A stretch of 64,000 nt of DNA from Pseudothauera rhizosphaerae. GTDB lineage: Bacteria; Pseudomonadota; Gammaproteobacteria; Burkholderiales; Rhodocyclaceae. Shown one piece after another: positions 1 to 9,296 of the stretch (the first letter of the stretch is position 1; each line of letters opens with the position of its first letter). The stretch covers positions 248,001-312,000 of the forward strand of contig NZ_SSOD01000001.1 of assembly GCF_004801305.1 (NCBI RefSeq), written 5' to 3'. The notes beneath the pieces are model-generated. The model ran no database searches, had not been told where the DNA came from, and was given only the letters and a program-made list of their open reading frames with translations. The translations under genes were made by a program, and so were the position numbers.

Positions 1-1350
1 CAGCTTGGTCTTGGCGCCGCTGCGGGGCAGGCTGCCGAAGGGCAGGATCTCGACCTTGGGGCGGAAGGTGAGCAGCTCGCGGATGCGCTGCTCGATGCGC
101 TGCGCGAGGTCGGCCCAGTGCGCCTGCGGCAGGTCCGCGCCGGCTTCCACGGCCAGCCGCAGGGGCGGCTCCACGCGGGGCGGCGGCCCGTCGAGGCGGA
201 TGCGCAGCTCGCCGGAGATGTCCGGCTGGAACTGCAGCACGACGCTCTGGATGGCGGCCGGGTAGACCTTCACGCCCTTGATCGCCAGCATGTCGTCCAC
301 CCGGCCGACGATCTGCAGGCGGGTGCCGAAGGTGCCGCAGCCGGGGCATTCGCCCACGTTGATCTTGATGATGTCGCCCGTGGCGTAGCGGAAGGCGGGG
401 GCCGCCTGATAGTCCAGCGCGGTATGCAGGGCCTCGCCCACGGTGCCGTCCACCAGCGGCAGCGGGGCCTTGGTTTCCGGGTCCACCAGGTCGTAGCGGA
501 AGCAGGTGTCATCGGTGAGGTAGTGCATGCCGTGGTAGTCCGGGCTGGCGCAGGAGATCAGCGCGTTGTGCCAGGCGCCCCCCATCATGTCGAACACCTC
601 GGCGCCGAAATGCTCGCGCACCCGCTGGCGGAACGCCGGCAGGCCGGCGCCCGGTTCACCGGCGCACAGCACGCGGCGGATGCCGAGCGCGCCGACGGGT
701 TTGCCGATCTCGCGCGGTGCGCGTTCGATCAACTGATTCACCATCGAGGGCGTGGCGAACAGCGTGGTGGGCCGGGTGAAATCGATGTAGTTGAGAATCT
801 TCGGCACGCCGGCCTCCGCCCCCAGGGCGACCGGACGCGCGCCGTAGGCTTCCAGCGCCTGCACGTAGGTGACGCCGGCCAGCCACAGGGACAGGCCGAA
901 GGCATGGAAGGTGGTTTCGCCCGGCCGGATGCCGGCGGCGGCGAACAGACGGGCCAGGGTCTGGTGCGAGGTATCCAGGTCGCGCTTGGTGAAGGCGTAG
1001 AACGTGGGCTTGCCCGTGGTGCCGGAGGTGCCGGCCAGGTGCACCACGCTTTCCAGCGGCGCGGTGAGATGCAGGCCGAAGGGGTGGTTGTAGCGGGCGA
1101 GCGAATCCTCCTGCGACTGGCGGTGGCTGGCCTTGTCCATGAAGGCCGGCAGGCGGCGGAAGTCGTCCAGGCTGCGGATGTCGTCCGGCGATTCGATGCC
1201 GGCTTCGCGGAAGCGCAGGCGGAAGTAGTCCTCGTTGCTCCACACGTAGCGGATCTGGTGCTGCAGCTTCTCCCAGCGGCGGGCGTTGAGGATGGCGAGG
1301 TACTCGCCGGGGTCGCGGGTGGGGACCTGGAAATCGTGGATGGTGCTCAT
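1..1350 (-). CDS. phenylacetate-CoA ligase family (PaaK-like) AMP-binding protein, partial
   Basis: Adenylate-forming enzyme expected to activate a carboxylic acid to its CoA thioester in the cytoplasm. The start ATG is at 1350 and the frame stays open to the left edge (450 codons), so the C-terminus is outside the window. Seen: the P-loop SGTTGKP near residues 110-117, the acceptor region MMGGAWHN, a CPGC pair and the hinge region GRVDDMLAIKGVKVYP, all as in PaaK/coenzyme F390 synthetases. The substrate is unknown. It is the last gene of the leftward block and lies 32 bp beyond the stop of the GMC oxidoreductase, with repeat copy A just upstream. It could act on the acid made by that oxidoreductase (inference). 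Confidence 0.85.
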   Translation of the reverse strand, partial: MSTIHDFQVPTRDPGEYLAILNARRWEKLQHQIRYVWSNEDYFRLRFREAGIESPDDIRSLDDFRRLPAFMDKASHRQSQEDSLARYNHPFGLHLTAPLESVVHLAGTSGTTGKPTFYAFTKRDLDTSHQTLARLFAAAGIRPGETTFHAFGLSLWLAGVTYVQALEAYGARPVALGAEAGVPKILNYIDFTRPTTLFATPSMVNQLIERAPREIGKPVGALGIRRVLCAGEPGAGLPAFRQRVREHFGAEVFDMMGGAWHNALISCASPDYHGMHYLTDDTCFRYDLVDPETKAPLPLVDGTVGEALHTALDYQAAPAFRYATGDIIKINVGECPGCGTFGTRLQIVGRVDDMLAIKGVKVYPAAIQSVVLQFQPDISGELRIRLDGPPPRVEPPLRLAVEAGADLPQAHWADLAQRIEQRIRELLTFRPKVEILPFGSLPRSGAKTKL

Positions 1351-1382
1351 GGAGTGGTTTCTCTGAATTGTCGGGCCGCCAA

Positions 1383-3071
1383 TCAGATGGCACCCACCGT
1401 TCGCCCTGAGCTTGTCGAAGGGCGTTGCCCAGAGCGGGCTTCGACAGGCTCAGCCCGAACGGGTGTGGTGTATTCGATTGCGGGGCTGTTGAGGATGAGA
1501 TCGGCGGCGCGCTCGGCGATCATGATCGTCGGCGCGTTGGTGTTGCCCGAGACCAGCGTGGGCATGATGGAGGCATCGACCACGCGCAGTCCGTCCACGC
1601 CGCGCACGCGCAGGGATTCGTCCACCACGGCATCCCCGTCGCGGCCCATGCGGCAGGTGCCGACCGGGTGGTAGAGGGTCTTGCCGGTGCGGCGGGCGAA
1701 GTCGAGCAGGGCCGCGTCGTCGTCCGCCTCCGGGCCGGGCTGGCGTTCCTCGGCGATATGGCGGGCCAGCGCCGGCTGGGCGGCGATGCGGCGGGCGTGG
1801 CGCAGGCCCTCGATCAGCGCGCGGACGTCTTCCTCTGCGGCCAGGTAGTTCGGGCGGATGGGCGGCGCGGCGAGCGGGTCGGTGCCGGCGATGAGGATGC
1901 TGCCGCGGCTCCTGGGCCGCAGCTGGCACACGCCGCAGGTCATGCCGGGGATGCGCTCCACCGCGCCGGTATCGAAGTTGAAGGAACCGGGCATGACGTG
2001 GAACTGGACGTCCGGATGGGCCGGGTCGGCGGTGGTCGGCAGGAAGGCGTTGATCTGTGCCGCCGACACCGTCAGCAGGCCGCGGCGGAAGAGCGCGTAG
2101 CGCAGCCCCTCCCGCACCGCGCGCCAGCCGCGCGCCGCCTCGTTGAAGGTGTTCAGGCCCTGCACCCGGTACACCAGGCTGACCATGTAGTGGTCCTGCA
2201 GGTTGCGGCCGACGCCGGGCAGGTGGGCCGTCACCGGGATGCCCAACGATTGCAGGTGCGCCCCGTCGCCGACGCCGGAATGCTGCAGCAGCGCGGGCGA
2301 AGCCACCGCACCGGCGCTGAGGATCAGCTCGCGGCCCGCGCGGAACTCCCGGGCCTGCCCCTGCACCAGCAGGCGCACGCCCACGGCGCGGCGGCCCTCG
2401 AACAGCAGCCGGGTGGCCCGCGCCCCGGTCAGCACGGTGAGGTTGCGGCGCTTCCTCGCCGGACGCAGGTAGGCGTTGGCGGTGCTGGCACGGATGCCTT
2501 TCCGCACGGTCATCTGGAAGTAGCCCAGCCCTTCCTGGCGGTCGCCGTTGAAGTCGTCCAGCACCGGGTAGCCCGCCTCCCGCGCCGCGGCCAGCCAGGC
2601 GTCGGAGAGGGGATGGCGCTCGCCGGGATCGGTGACCGCCAGCGGCCCGCCCACGCCGTGCCAGGCGTCCTCGCCGCGGGCCTGGTCCTCGGCGCGGCGG
2701 AAGTACGGCAGCACGTCGTTCCAGCCCCAGCCGGGATTGCCCAGGTCGCGCCACTCGTCGTAGTCCCGCGCCTGGCCGCGGATGTAGAGCAGGCCGTTGA
2801 TGGCCGACGAGCCGCCCAGCACCTTGCCCCGCGGCCACAGGATGGCGCGGTGGCCGCTGCTCTCTTCCGGTTCGGTGCGGTACAGCCAGTTGCCGCGCGA
2901 GTGGGCGCGGTTCCACACGTAGCCCACCGGGATGTGGAAGGACGGATGGCGCCCCGCGCCGCCCGCCTCCACCAGCAGCACCCGGTGGCGGCCGTCGGCG
3001 GACAGGCGGTTGGCCAGCACGCAGCCGGCGCTGCCGGCGCCGATGACGATGAAGTCGTAGGTTTCGCTCAC
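1383..3071 (-). CDS. GMC family FAD-dependent oxidoreductase (choline dehydrogenase-like)
   Basis: Flavoprotein alcohol dehydrogenase/oxidase of about 562 residues. Seen: FAD-binding GAGSAG at residues 11-16, the GMC signature [15 protein letters not shown], a second signature [13 protein letters not shown], and the C-terminal catalytic region [10 protein letters not shown] followed by SGNTNAPT. I chose the GTG start at 3071 because the family usually begins a few residues before the dinucleotide-binding strand. An ATG at 3116 would overlap the upstream gene by about 30 bp. The last ~35 residues, from SPAIEYTT on, are encoded by repeat copy A and end in GRTVGAI, so the native C-terminus has been replaced or extended by the repeat. 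The physiological alcohol is unknown. Confidence 0.85.
   Translation of the reverse strand: MSETYDFIVIGAGSAGCVLANRLSADGRHRVLLVEAGGAGRHPSFHIPVGYVWNRAHSRGNWLYRTEPEESSGHRAILWPRGKVLGGSSAINGLLYIRGQARDYDEWRDLGNPGWGWNDVLPYFRRAEDQARGEDAWHGVGGPLAVTDPGERHPLSDAWLAAAREAGYPVLDDFNGDRQEGLGYFQMTVRKGIRASTANAYLRPARKRRNLTVLTGARATRLLFEGRRAVGVRLLVQGQAREFRAGRELILSAGAVASPALLQHSGVGDGAHLQSLGIPVTAHLPGVGRNLQDHYMVSLVYRVQGLNTFNEAARGWRAVREGLRYALFRRGLLTVSAAQINAFLPTTADPAHPDVQFHVMPGSFNFDTGAVERIPGMTCGVCQLRPRSRGSILIAGTDPLAAPPIRPNYLAAEEDVRALIEGLRHARRIAAQPALARHIAEERQPGPEADDDAALLDFARRTGKTLYHPVGTCRMGRDGDAVVDESLRVRGVDGLRVVDASIMPTLVSGNTNAPTIMIAERAADLILNSPAIEYTTPVRAEPVEARSGQRPSTSSGRTVGAI
1396..1490 (-). repeat. REPIN/MITE-like palindromic element, copy A
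   Basis: Two inverted arms, CCGTTCGCCCTGAGCTTGTC (from 1397) and GGCTTCGACAGGCTCAGCCC (from 1437), face each other. Reading the minus strand, the sequence continues outward through a CGAATACACCAC stretch shared with copy D and a degenerate CCCCGCAATC end related to the CCCGGCAA termini of copies B and D. The element lies in the 3' end of the GMC oxidoreductase gene and encodes its tail. Confidence 0.85.
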
Positions 3072-3084
3072 GGCGGCGGCACGC

Positions 3085-4140
3085 TCAGACGCTGTTCTTG
3101 GCCTTGAAGTCGGCAAGCAGCTTCTGCCAGTAGGGCTCGTTGGGCTGTTCGCGGACCAGGCCCTGCAGGGCCTTCCGGTAGAGGTCGAGGTTCACCGCGC
3201 CGTCGATGCTGCGCCCCTTGGCCTCGATGAAGCCGCTGCCGTCCATGACGGTCCAGAACTGGCGCAGGCCCTTCAGGTAGGGGTCGGTGCTGTTGTCCTT
3301 GTAGGGGTCGTAGAAGTCCGTTTCCAGCGTGGCGCGGTCGATGCGCACGTACTTGGCGAGCACGTCCAGCGTGCCTTCCCGGTTCTCGGCGGCGTACTTC
3401 TCGGCGCGCAGGATGGCGCGCAGGAACTTCTCGCTGACCACCGGATCGGCCTTGCCGCCGACGATGAGCCGGCAGCACACGTGGGACGGGTAGAGTTCGT
3501 GGGAGTAGAAGACGATCTTCATGCCTTCCTTCTCCGCGCGCAGGTCGTGGGGCCCCCAGGTCGCGCCCACGTCCACCTGGCCGGACTTGACCGCCGCGGT
3601 GACGGCCGGCGCGTTCTTCAGTTCGAAGATCTCCACGTCCTTCTTCCAGTCCAGCCCGGCGTCCTGCAGCGCGCCGCGCAGGATGGCGTCCACGGTGGAC
3701 AGGCGCACGGTGGCGATCTTCTTGCCCTTGAGGTCGGCCGGGGTCTTGATCGTGGCCGCCACTTCCGGCCTGGCGATGAAGGACGAACCACCGCTGGTGA
3801 TGCCGCCGATGATCTTGATGTCGGCGCCCTTGGAGATGTGGATCAGCGGCGCGGAGGTGCCGAAGGCCCCCACGTCGATCTTGTTCGAGGTCAGCGCATG
3901 GAGCCCGTCGGCGGAGTTGTGGAACTCGATCAGCTCCACCTCCAGCCCTTCCTGGGCGTAAAAGCCCTTCTCCTGGGCGATCATGAACTTGCCGTGGGTG
4001 CTGATGGGCAGGAAGCCCACCTTGAGGGTGTCGGCCGCCGCCGCCGTGCTCCCGCCCAGGGCCAGAACCAGCGCCAGCGCGTAACAAGCGCGGCGGACGG
4101 CGGAAAGCCGCACCGCGATACCTTTCTTGTGATTGTTCAT
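3085..4140 (-). CDS. ABC transporter substrate-binding protein (SsuA/NrtA/ThiY-like)
   Basis: Periplasmic receptor of 351 residues from the NMT1/SsuA superfamily, which binds nitrate, aliphatic sulfonates, taurine or pyrimidine-like ligands. A signal peptide covers roughly residues 1-36 (hydrophobic LALVLALGG, cleavage near TAAAAD). The mature part has the typical start [13 protein letters not shown] and the IGGITSGG and ATWGPHD stretches. No cognate permease or ATPase is adjacent. The upstream neighbours are the TctA/TctB proteins of a different transporter class, so the receptor may share components encoded elsewhere. The ligand cannot be read from the sequence. Confidence 0.82.
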   Translation of the reverse strand: MNNHKKGIAVRLSAVRRACYALALVLALGGSTAAAADTLKVGFLPISTHGKFMIAQEKGFYAQEGLEVELIEFHNSADGLHALTSNKIDVGAFGTSAPLIHISKGADIKIIGGITSGGSSFIARPEVAATIKTPADLKGKKIATVRLSTVDAILRGALQDAGLDWKKDVEIFELKNAPAVTAAVKSGQVDVGATWGPHDLRAEKEGMKIVFYSHELYPSHVCCRLIVGGKADPVVSEKFLRAILRAEKYAAENREGTLDVLAKYVRIDRATLETDFYDPYKDNSTDPYLKGLRQFWTVMDGSGFIEAKGRSIDGAVNLDLYRKALQGLVREQPNEPYWQKLLADFKAKNSV

Positions 4141-4194
4141 GCTGTTTCTCCTGAAAAGATCGGGGGACGCCCGGCGCAGCGGAGCGCGGGCGCC

Positions 4195-5700
4195 TCAGTC
4201 CTGGAAGGCCACCTCGCGGGTGGCGCGAATGCTGGGCAGAACCATCACCAGGACCAGCGCCAGGGCCATCAGCAGCAGGGTCAGGCTCAGGGGGCGGGTG
4301 AAGAACACCGTGGCGTCGCCGCGGGACAGCAGCATGGCGCGGCGCAGGTTCTCTTCCATCATCGGGCCGAGCACGAAGCCCAGCAGCAGCGGCGCGGGCT
4401 CGCAGCGCAGGCGGATGAAGAGGTAGCCGAGGAAACCGAAGCCCACCATCAGCAGCACATCGAACAGGCTGTTGTTCACGCTGAACACGCCGATGCAGCA
4501 CAAGAGCAGGATGGCCGGGTAGAGCATGCGGTAGGGCACCGCCAGCAGCCTCACCCATACGCCGATCAGCGGCAGGTTGAGGAGCAGCAGCAGGGCGTTG
4601 CCGATCCACATGCTGGCGATCAGGCCCCAGAACAGCTCCGGGCGCTCGCCCATGACCTGCGGACCGGGCACGATGCCGTGGATCATCATCGCGCCGATCA
4701 TCAGCGCCATCACCGCGTTGGACGGCAGGCCCATGACCAGCAGCGGGATGAAGGAAGTCTGCGCGCCCGCGTTGTTGGCCGACTCCGGCCCGGCCACGCC
4801 TTCGATGGCGCCCTTGCCGAAGCGGGAACGGTCCCGGGCGAGGCGCTTTTCCACCATGTAGGACGTAAACGACCCCAGCATGGCGCCGCCGCCCGGCAGC
4901 ACGCCAAGAACCGTACCCAACGTGGTGCCGCGCAGTACCGGCTTCCAGGAGCGGGCATAGTCCTCGCGCGTCGGCAGCACGCGGCCGACGCCGCGGATAG
5001 CCACCTCGCGGGATTTCTGCCTTTCCCGCTCCAGGTTGTAGATGATCTCGCCCAGGCCGAAGATGCCCATGGAAATCACGACGAAACTGATGCCGTCCGC
5101 GAGCTGGGGCATACCGAAGGTGAAGCGCTCCTCGCCGGAATTCACGTCGATGCCGACGAGGCCCAGCAGCAGGCCCAGCAGCGTCATCGCCACCGCCTTG
5201 AGGATGTCCCCCTGGGCCAGCACCACCGCGGCGATCAGCCCCAGCACCATCAGGGAGAAGTACTCCGCCGGGCCGAACTTCAGCGCCAGCTCCGCCAGCG
5301 GCGCGGCCGCCGCGGCGATCACCAGCGTGGCCACGGTGCCGGCGAAGAACGACCCGATGGCGGCGATGCCCAGCGCCGCGCCGGCGCGCCCGTTCTTCGC
5401 CATGGCGTGGCCGTCGATGCAGGTCACCAGCGACGACGACTCGCCGGGCAGGTTCACCAGGATCGCCGCCGTGGACCCGCCGTACTGGGCACCGTAGTAG
5501 ATGCCCGCCAGCATGATCAGCGCGGCCGTGGGCGGCAGGCCGTAGGTGATGGGCAGCAGCATGGCGATGGTCGCCACCGGCCCGATCCCCGGCAGCACGC
5601 CCACCAGGGTGCCCAGCGTGACGCCGGCAAAGCAGTACAGCACGTTGCTCCAGGTCAGCGCCGAGGCGAAGCCGACCTGCAGGTGCTCCAGCAGTTCCAT
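4195..5700 (-). CDS. tctA: TctA family large permease of a tripartite tricarboxylate transporter
   Basis: Large membrane subunit (501 residues, about 12 hydrophobic segments) of a TctABC-type secondary transporter for tricarboxylates or other carboxylates. Seen: the signature GTLVGVLPGIGPVATIAMLL near residues 29-48, the conserved GGSTAAILVNLPGESSSLVT near 74-93, and a second GVLPGGGAMLGSF loop that mirrors the first half. It starts 10 bp after tctB. In this block the partner receptor (TctC/Bug type) is not directly adjacent; two such receptors occur at 8272 and 11078. Confidence 0.93.
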   Translation of the reverse strand: MELLEHLQVGFASALTWSNVLYCFAGVTLGTLVGVLPGIGPVATIAMLLPITYGLPPTAALIMLAGIYYGAQYGGSTAAILVNLPGESSSLVTCIDGHAMAKNGRAGAALGIAAIGSFFAGTVATLVIAAAAAPLAELALKFGPAEYFSLMVLGLIAAVVLAQGDILKAVAMTLLGLLLGLVGIDVNSGEERFTFGMPQLADGISFVVISMGIFGLGEIIYNLERERQKSREVAIRGVGRVLPTREDYARSWKPVLRGTTLGTVLGVLPGGGAMLGSFTSYMVEKRLARDRSRFGKGAIEGVAGPESANNAGAQTSFIPLLVMGLPSNAVMALMIGAMMIHGIVPGPQVMGERPELFWGLIASMWIGNALLLLLNLPLIGVWVRLLAVPYRMLYPAILLLCCIGVFSVNNSLFDVLLMVGFGFLGYLFIRLRCEPAPLLLGFVLGPMMEENLRRAMLLSRGDATVFFTRPLSLTLLLMALALVLVMVLPSIRATREVAFQD

Positions 5701-5710
5701 CCCGCGCCCC

Positions 5711-6169
5711 TCAGGCCGGCAGCACGGGCAAGGGCAACCCCAGGCCGTAGGAGAACACCGCCACGCCGAACGCGGCCAGCACCGCGCTCAGCACGGCCAG
5801 TTCGCGCACGTGCAGATCGCTGCGTGCCAGGCCGCTCACCAGCGTCAGCACCACGGTGGCGATCAGCAGGCCCAGTTGCGGCACCAGCAGCGCAAAGGCC
5901 ACCACCGCCGCCCCCACGCAGGCCGCCGGACGCAGCGCCGGCGCTTCCTCGTCCGGCACCCGCTCGCCGTACAGGCGCAGGCTGCGCCACAGGATCGCGC
6001 TGCCCAGCAGCACGAGCACCGCACCCAGCAGCAGCGGGAAATACCCCGCCCCCATGCGCATCGCATTGCCCAGCGGATAGGACGAGGAAACGAAGCCGGC
6101 CGCCAGACCGAAGGACAGGAACAGGGCCCCCGCGAAGGCGTCGCGGCGATTGAGGATGCGGAGTTTCAT
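5711..6169 (-). CDS. tctB: TctB family small permease subunit
   Basis: Small membrane subunit of the tripartite tricarboxylate transporter, 152 residues with about four hydrophobic segments (GALFLSFGLAAGFV, YFPLLLGAVLVLLG, VVAFALLVPQLGLLIATVVL, VLAAFGVAVFSYGLGL). I chose the ATG at 6169 (MKLRILNRRDAFAG) because TctB proteins start just before the first membrane segment; the frame stays open to 6274 but that part is not family-like. It immediately precedes tctA, so the pair is translated together. The 188 bp upstream, to the aminotransferase stop, has no gene. Confidence 0.85.
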   Translation of the reverse strand: MKLRILNRRDAFAGALFLSFGLAAGFVSSSYPLGNAMRMGAGYFPLLLGAVLVLLGSAILWRSLRLYGERVPDEEAPALRPAACVGAAVVAFALLVPQLGLLIATVVLTLVSGLARSDLHVRELAVLSAVLAAFGVAVFSYGLGLPLPVLPA

Positions 6170-6357
6170 GGCGATTCGGGCGTGATGGCAAATGGAAGCG
6201 GAGGGCGGTCGACCGGGGAAGTTATCACCCGGCGAAAGCCCGCCAAATCTGGATTTCGGCGCTGCTATCCACAAATTCTGCGTTTCGCGCTATCACGGAC
6301 CCGTATCCCCAAGGTCATAGCCCCCGAAGACCGCGCCGGCCGGGATCGGGAGCGCCT

Positions 6358-7509
6358 TCACTCCCCCAGCCGGCGCAGGGCCTCGCGCAGGGTTTCCTCC
6401 CGCTTGGCGAAGCACAGACGGACGATATTCGCGCCTTGGGAGGCGGCGTCCAGGTAGAAGGGCGCGGTGGGCAGCACGGCGACGCGATGCCGTTCCAGCA
6501 GGCGCCGGCAGAAGGCTTCCGTGCCCTCCTCCACGTACACCTGCAGGAAGTAGGTGCCCTCGCTCGGCAGCACCGCGTGGCCCAGCGCCCGCAGCCCTTC
6601 GGCCAGCAGGTCGCGGCGGTGGCGGTATTCCCGCCGGAAATCCTCCAGGTACTCGTGGCGCCGCTCCAGCGCGTGGGCGAAGGCATGCTGGAAGGGGTGC
6701 GGCGCGCAGAAGGGAATGAACTGGTGCACCAGGCGCAGGCGGCGGCTCACGTCCGCCGGCGCCATGGCCCAGCCCACCTTCCAGCCGGTCATGCCGAAGG
6801 TCTTGCCGGCGCTCGAAATGGCGATGCAGCGCTCGCGGATGGCCGGCTGCGAGCGCCACTGCACGAATTCCCGGTGGGAGCGCTCGTAGGTCAGGTACTC
6901 GTACACCTCGTCGGTGACGATCCAGCAGTCGTGGCGGATGGCCAGCGCGCCGATGCGTTCCAGTTCTTCCCGGCTGAACACCTTGCCGGTGGGGTTGTGG
7001 GGCGAATTGATCATCACCGCCTTGGTGCGCGGGCCGAAGGCGCGGGCGAGTTCGCCGTCGTCGAAGCCGAAGGACGGCCAGCGCAGGGTGACCGGCCGCG
7101 GCACGGCGCCGATCATCTGCAGCGTCGCCACGTAGGAATCGTAGAAGGGCTCGAACACCACCACTTCGTCGCCCGCGTCCACCAGGGTCTGCAGGGTGGC
7201 GTAGAGGGCCTCGGTGGCGCCCACGGTGACGGTGATCTCGCTGTCGGGGTCGAACTCCGCCGCCCAGTCCTCCCGCTGCTGGCGCGCGATGGCCGCGCGC
7301 AGCGCGGGGGCACCGCTGGTGTGGGCGTACTGGTTGGCCAGCCCCTCGCCGCCCAGGCTCGCCCGCGCAGCCTCCACCAGCCACTGCGGACCGTCGAAAT
7401 CGGGGAAGCCCTGGCCCAGGTTGACGGCGCCGAGTTCCCTCGCCCGGTTGGAAATGGTGGTGAAGATGGACTCCCGCAGCGGGTCCGTCCGGTGGGCAAA
7501 AGGTTTCAT
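6358..7509 (-). CDS. PLP-dependent class I/II aminotransferase
   Basis: Fold-type I aminotransferase of 383 residues, related to kynurenine/methionine (YbdL-like) aminotransferases. It transfers an amino group between an amino acid and a 2-oxo acid. Seen: NLGQGFPDF near residue 30, SPHNPTGKVFS near 169-179, DEVYEYLTYE near 200-209 and the PLP-binding lysine K236 in SSAGKTFGMTGWKVGW. Arg of the C-terminal IVRLCFAK should bind the substrate carboxylate. The start ATG at 7509 follows a GntR gene by 35 bp. Substrate unknown; the setting suggests amino acid or oxo-acid catabolism. Confidence 0.88.
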   Translation of the reverse strand: MKPFAHRTDPLRESIFTTISNRARELGAVNLGQGFPDFDGPQWLVEAARASLGGEGLANQYAHTSGAPALRAAIARQQREDWAAEFDPDSEITVTVGATEALYATLQTLVDAGDEVVVFEPFYDSYVATLQMIGAVPRPVTLRWPSFGFDDGELARAFGPRTKAVMINSPHNPTGKVFSREELERIGALAIRHDCWIVTDEVYEYLTYERSHREFVQWRSQPAIRERCIAISSAGKTFGMTGWKVGWAMAPADVSRRLRLVHQFIPFCAPHPFQHAFAHALERRHEYLEDFRREYRHRRDLLAEGLRALGHAVLPSEGTYFLQVYVEEGTEAFCRRLLERHRVAVLPTAPFYLDAASQGANIVRLCFAKREETLREALRRLGE

Positions 7510-7544
7510 GCGGCACGCCGCTCCATGCTCGTGGATTCCATCGT

Positions 7545-8222
7545 TCAGTCTTCTCCCGCGTTGCCGCCCGACGCGGCCACGCCCTTGCGCTGCCGGCGCA
7601 GGCGCGCGAAGGCGCCCCGCACATGGCTGCCCATCAGGTCGGCCGCCATGCGCTCGTCCTGGTGCTCGATGGCCTCGGTCAGTTCCCGGTGCTGGAACAG
7701 GCTGCGCAGGAGGTCGTCCTCGCCGTAGTAGTAGAAGGAGCCGGTGACGCGCTGCACTTCGTGCAACTGCCGGGCCATCGCCATCAGCCGCGGCGAGCAG
7801 GACGCCTGCAGGATGGTTTCGTGAAAGGCCAGGTTGATGCGCTGCAGTTCCGCCAGGAAATCCTCCCCCCGGTTCGCCAGCAGGCGCTCCGTTTCCTCGT
7901 TGAGCGCCTGCAGCCGCGCCAGTTGCCCGGGCTGCCGGCGGCGCGCCGCCAGGGCGGCGGCGTGGGCTTCGAGCACGGCGCGCAGGTCGAAGACCTCGTC
8001 CACGTCCCGGTCGGTCCATTCGGCGACGAAGGCGCCGCGGTGGGCCTCCACGCAGATCAGCCCGTCGCTCTCCAGGCGCCGCAGCGCCGCCCGCACCGGG
8101 CTGCGGCTCACGCCCAGCTCGGCCGCCAGGTGTTCCTCCTTGAGCTGCATGCCGGGCGGGTACTCGCCCAGCGTGATGCGCTTGCGGATGGTGGTGTAGA
8201 CGTTGCCGCCGATTCTGCTCAT
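7545..8222 (-). CDS. GntR family transcriptional regulator, FCD (FadR) subfamily
   Basis: DNA-binding regulator of 225 residues. The winged helix covers about residues 5-70 (YTTIRKRITLGEYPPG then EELGVSRSPVRAALRRLE-type recognition, here AAELGVSRSPVRAALRRLES). The FCD ligand-binding domain follows, with candidate metal ligands in LAFHETIL, FQHRELTEAI and GSHVRGAF. The ATG at 8222 (MSRIGGNVY) is preferred over 8258 because it puts the wHTH at the usual distance. FCD regulators commonly sense an organic acid, and this one sits inside the carboxylate block, so it likely controls part of it (inference). Confidence 0.88.
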   Translation of the reverse strand: MSRIGGNVYTTIRKRITLGEYPPGMQLKEEHLAAELGVSRSPVRAALRRLESDGLICVEAHRGAFVAEWTDRDVDEVFDLRAVLEAHAAALAARRRQPGQLARLQALNEETERLLANRGEDFLAELQRINLAFHETILQASCSPRLMAMARQLHEVQRVTGSFYYYGEDDLLRSLFQHRELTEAIEHQDERMAADLMGSHVRGAFARLRRQRKGVAASGGNAGED

Positions 8223-8271
8223 GCGTTCCCCCGGTGCGGTTGCGGATCGTGGGAGCATATGCGCACCGGGC

Positions 8272-9252
8272 TCATTCGCGCTTGATATCGGCGGCCCGCA
8301 CCACGTCCGCCCACTTCTTCAGTTCGCTGGCGACGAAGGCGCGCAGCTCGTCCGGCCCCGAACCGGATACCGGCTCGAAGCCGATCTCGCCCAGCTTCGG
8401 CCCCAGGGCGGGGTCGTTGGCCGCCACGGCGAAGGCGTCCGCGAGCCGGGCGACCACCGCCGGCGGCGTACCGGCGGGGGCGAAGACCGCGCTCCACGAA
8501 TAGGCATCCACCGCATAGCCCTGCTCGCCCAGCGTCGGCAGGTCCGGGTCGCCGCGGGCGCGGCGGGGCGCGGCCACGCCGATGCGCCTCAGGGCACCGG
8601 AGCGGACGTGGGGGTTGGTGGCGGCGAAGGTGTCGAACATGAAATGGATGCGCCCGGCGATCAGGTCCACGATGGCGGGGGCCGAACCCTTGTAGGGCAC
8701 GTGCAGGGCTTCCACGCCGGCCACCCGTTTGAACAGTTCGCCGGCCAGGTGCAGGGGCGCGCCCGTGCCGGAGGAGCCGTAGGTCGCCCGGCCCGGATCC
8801 GCCTTGAGCCAGCTCACCAGTTCATCCACGTTGCTGGCGGGCACGGACGGATGGACGACGAGCACCAGCGGCACGTCGGCGATGTGGGCCACGGGCTCGA
8901 AGCTCTTCTGCGCGTCGAAGGGCAGCACCGGCTGCAGCGCCTGGTTCATGCCGTGGGTCGCCGCGGTGCCCAGCAGCAGCGTATAGCCGTCCGGCACGGC
9001 CCGCGCCACCGCCTCGGCGGCGATATTGCCGCTGGCCCCGGGACGGTTTTCCACCACCACTGGCTGGCCCAGCCTTTCCTGCAGCCGGGGCAGCAACTGG
9101 CGCACGAAGATGTCCTGCCCACCGCCCGCGGAAAACGGGACCAGCAGGTGTATGGGCTGGTTCGGGTAGGCGGCCGGCGCCTGCCCGTGCGCCACTGCGG
9201 AAACGGCCAGCAGCGCCAGCGCGGCGGCACGGAAGAGTTGCACGATGTTCAT
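8272..9252 (-). CDS. Bug/TctC family tripartite tricarboxylate transporter receptor
   Basis: Periplasmic binding protein of 326 residues. A signal peptide is evident (hydrophobic ALALLAVSAVAHG, cleavage near QAPA). Family hallmarks: YPNQPIHLLVPFSAGGGQD, VVVENRPGASGNIAAEAVA, PDGYTLLLGTAATHGMNQAL and YGSSGTGAPLHLAGELF. Bug proteins bind carboxylates and feed TctAB-type permeases; they are highly amplified in Bordetella-like and other Burkholderiales genomes. It is followed by the GntR gene and preceded by a DUF1932 dehydrogenase. A paralogue lies at 11078-12064. Confidence 0.9.
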   Translation of the reverse strand: MNIVQLFRAAALALLAVSAVAHGQAPAAYPNQPIHLLVPFSAGGGQDIFVRQLLPRLQERLGQPVVVENRPGASGNIAAEAVARAVPDGYTLLLGTAATHGMNQALQPVLPFDAQKSFEPVAHIADVPLVLVVHPSVPASNVDELVSWLKADPGRATYGSSGTGAPLHLAGELFKRVAGVEALHVPYKGSAPAIVDLIAGRIHFMFDTFAATNPHVRSGALRRIGVAAPRRARGDPDLPTLGEQGYAVDAYSWSAVFAPAGTPPAVVARLADAFAVAANDPALGPKLGEIGFEPVSGSGPDELRAFVASELKKWADVVRAADIKRE

Positions 9253-9296
9253 GGAATGTTCTCCAGGGGCGCCGTCAATGGCGTGGGACGGCCGGC

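Noticed and set aside
118-1674. Very long plus-strand open frame opposite the PaaK-like and GMC genes
   Set aside because: Antisense shadow in GC-rich DNA; translation is low-complexity (G, A, R, H, V, Q) with no motif, while the minus strand encodes recognisable enzymes.
3481-6153. 890-codon plus-strand open frame
   Set aside because: Opposite-strand shadow of the ABC receptor, tctA and tctB genes; His/Gln/Arg-rich and not protein-like.
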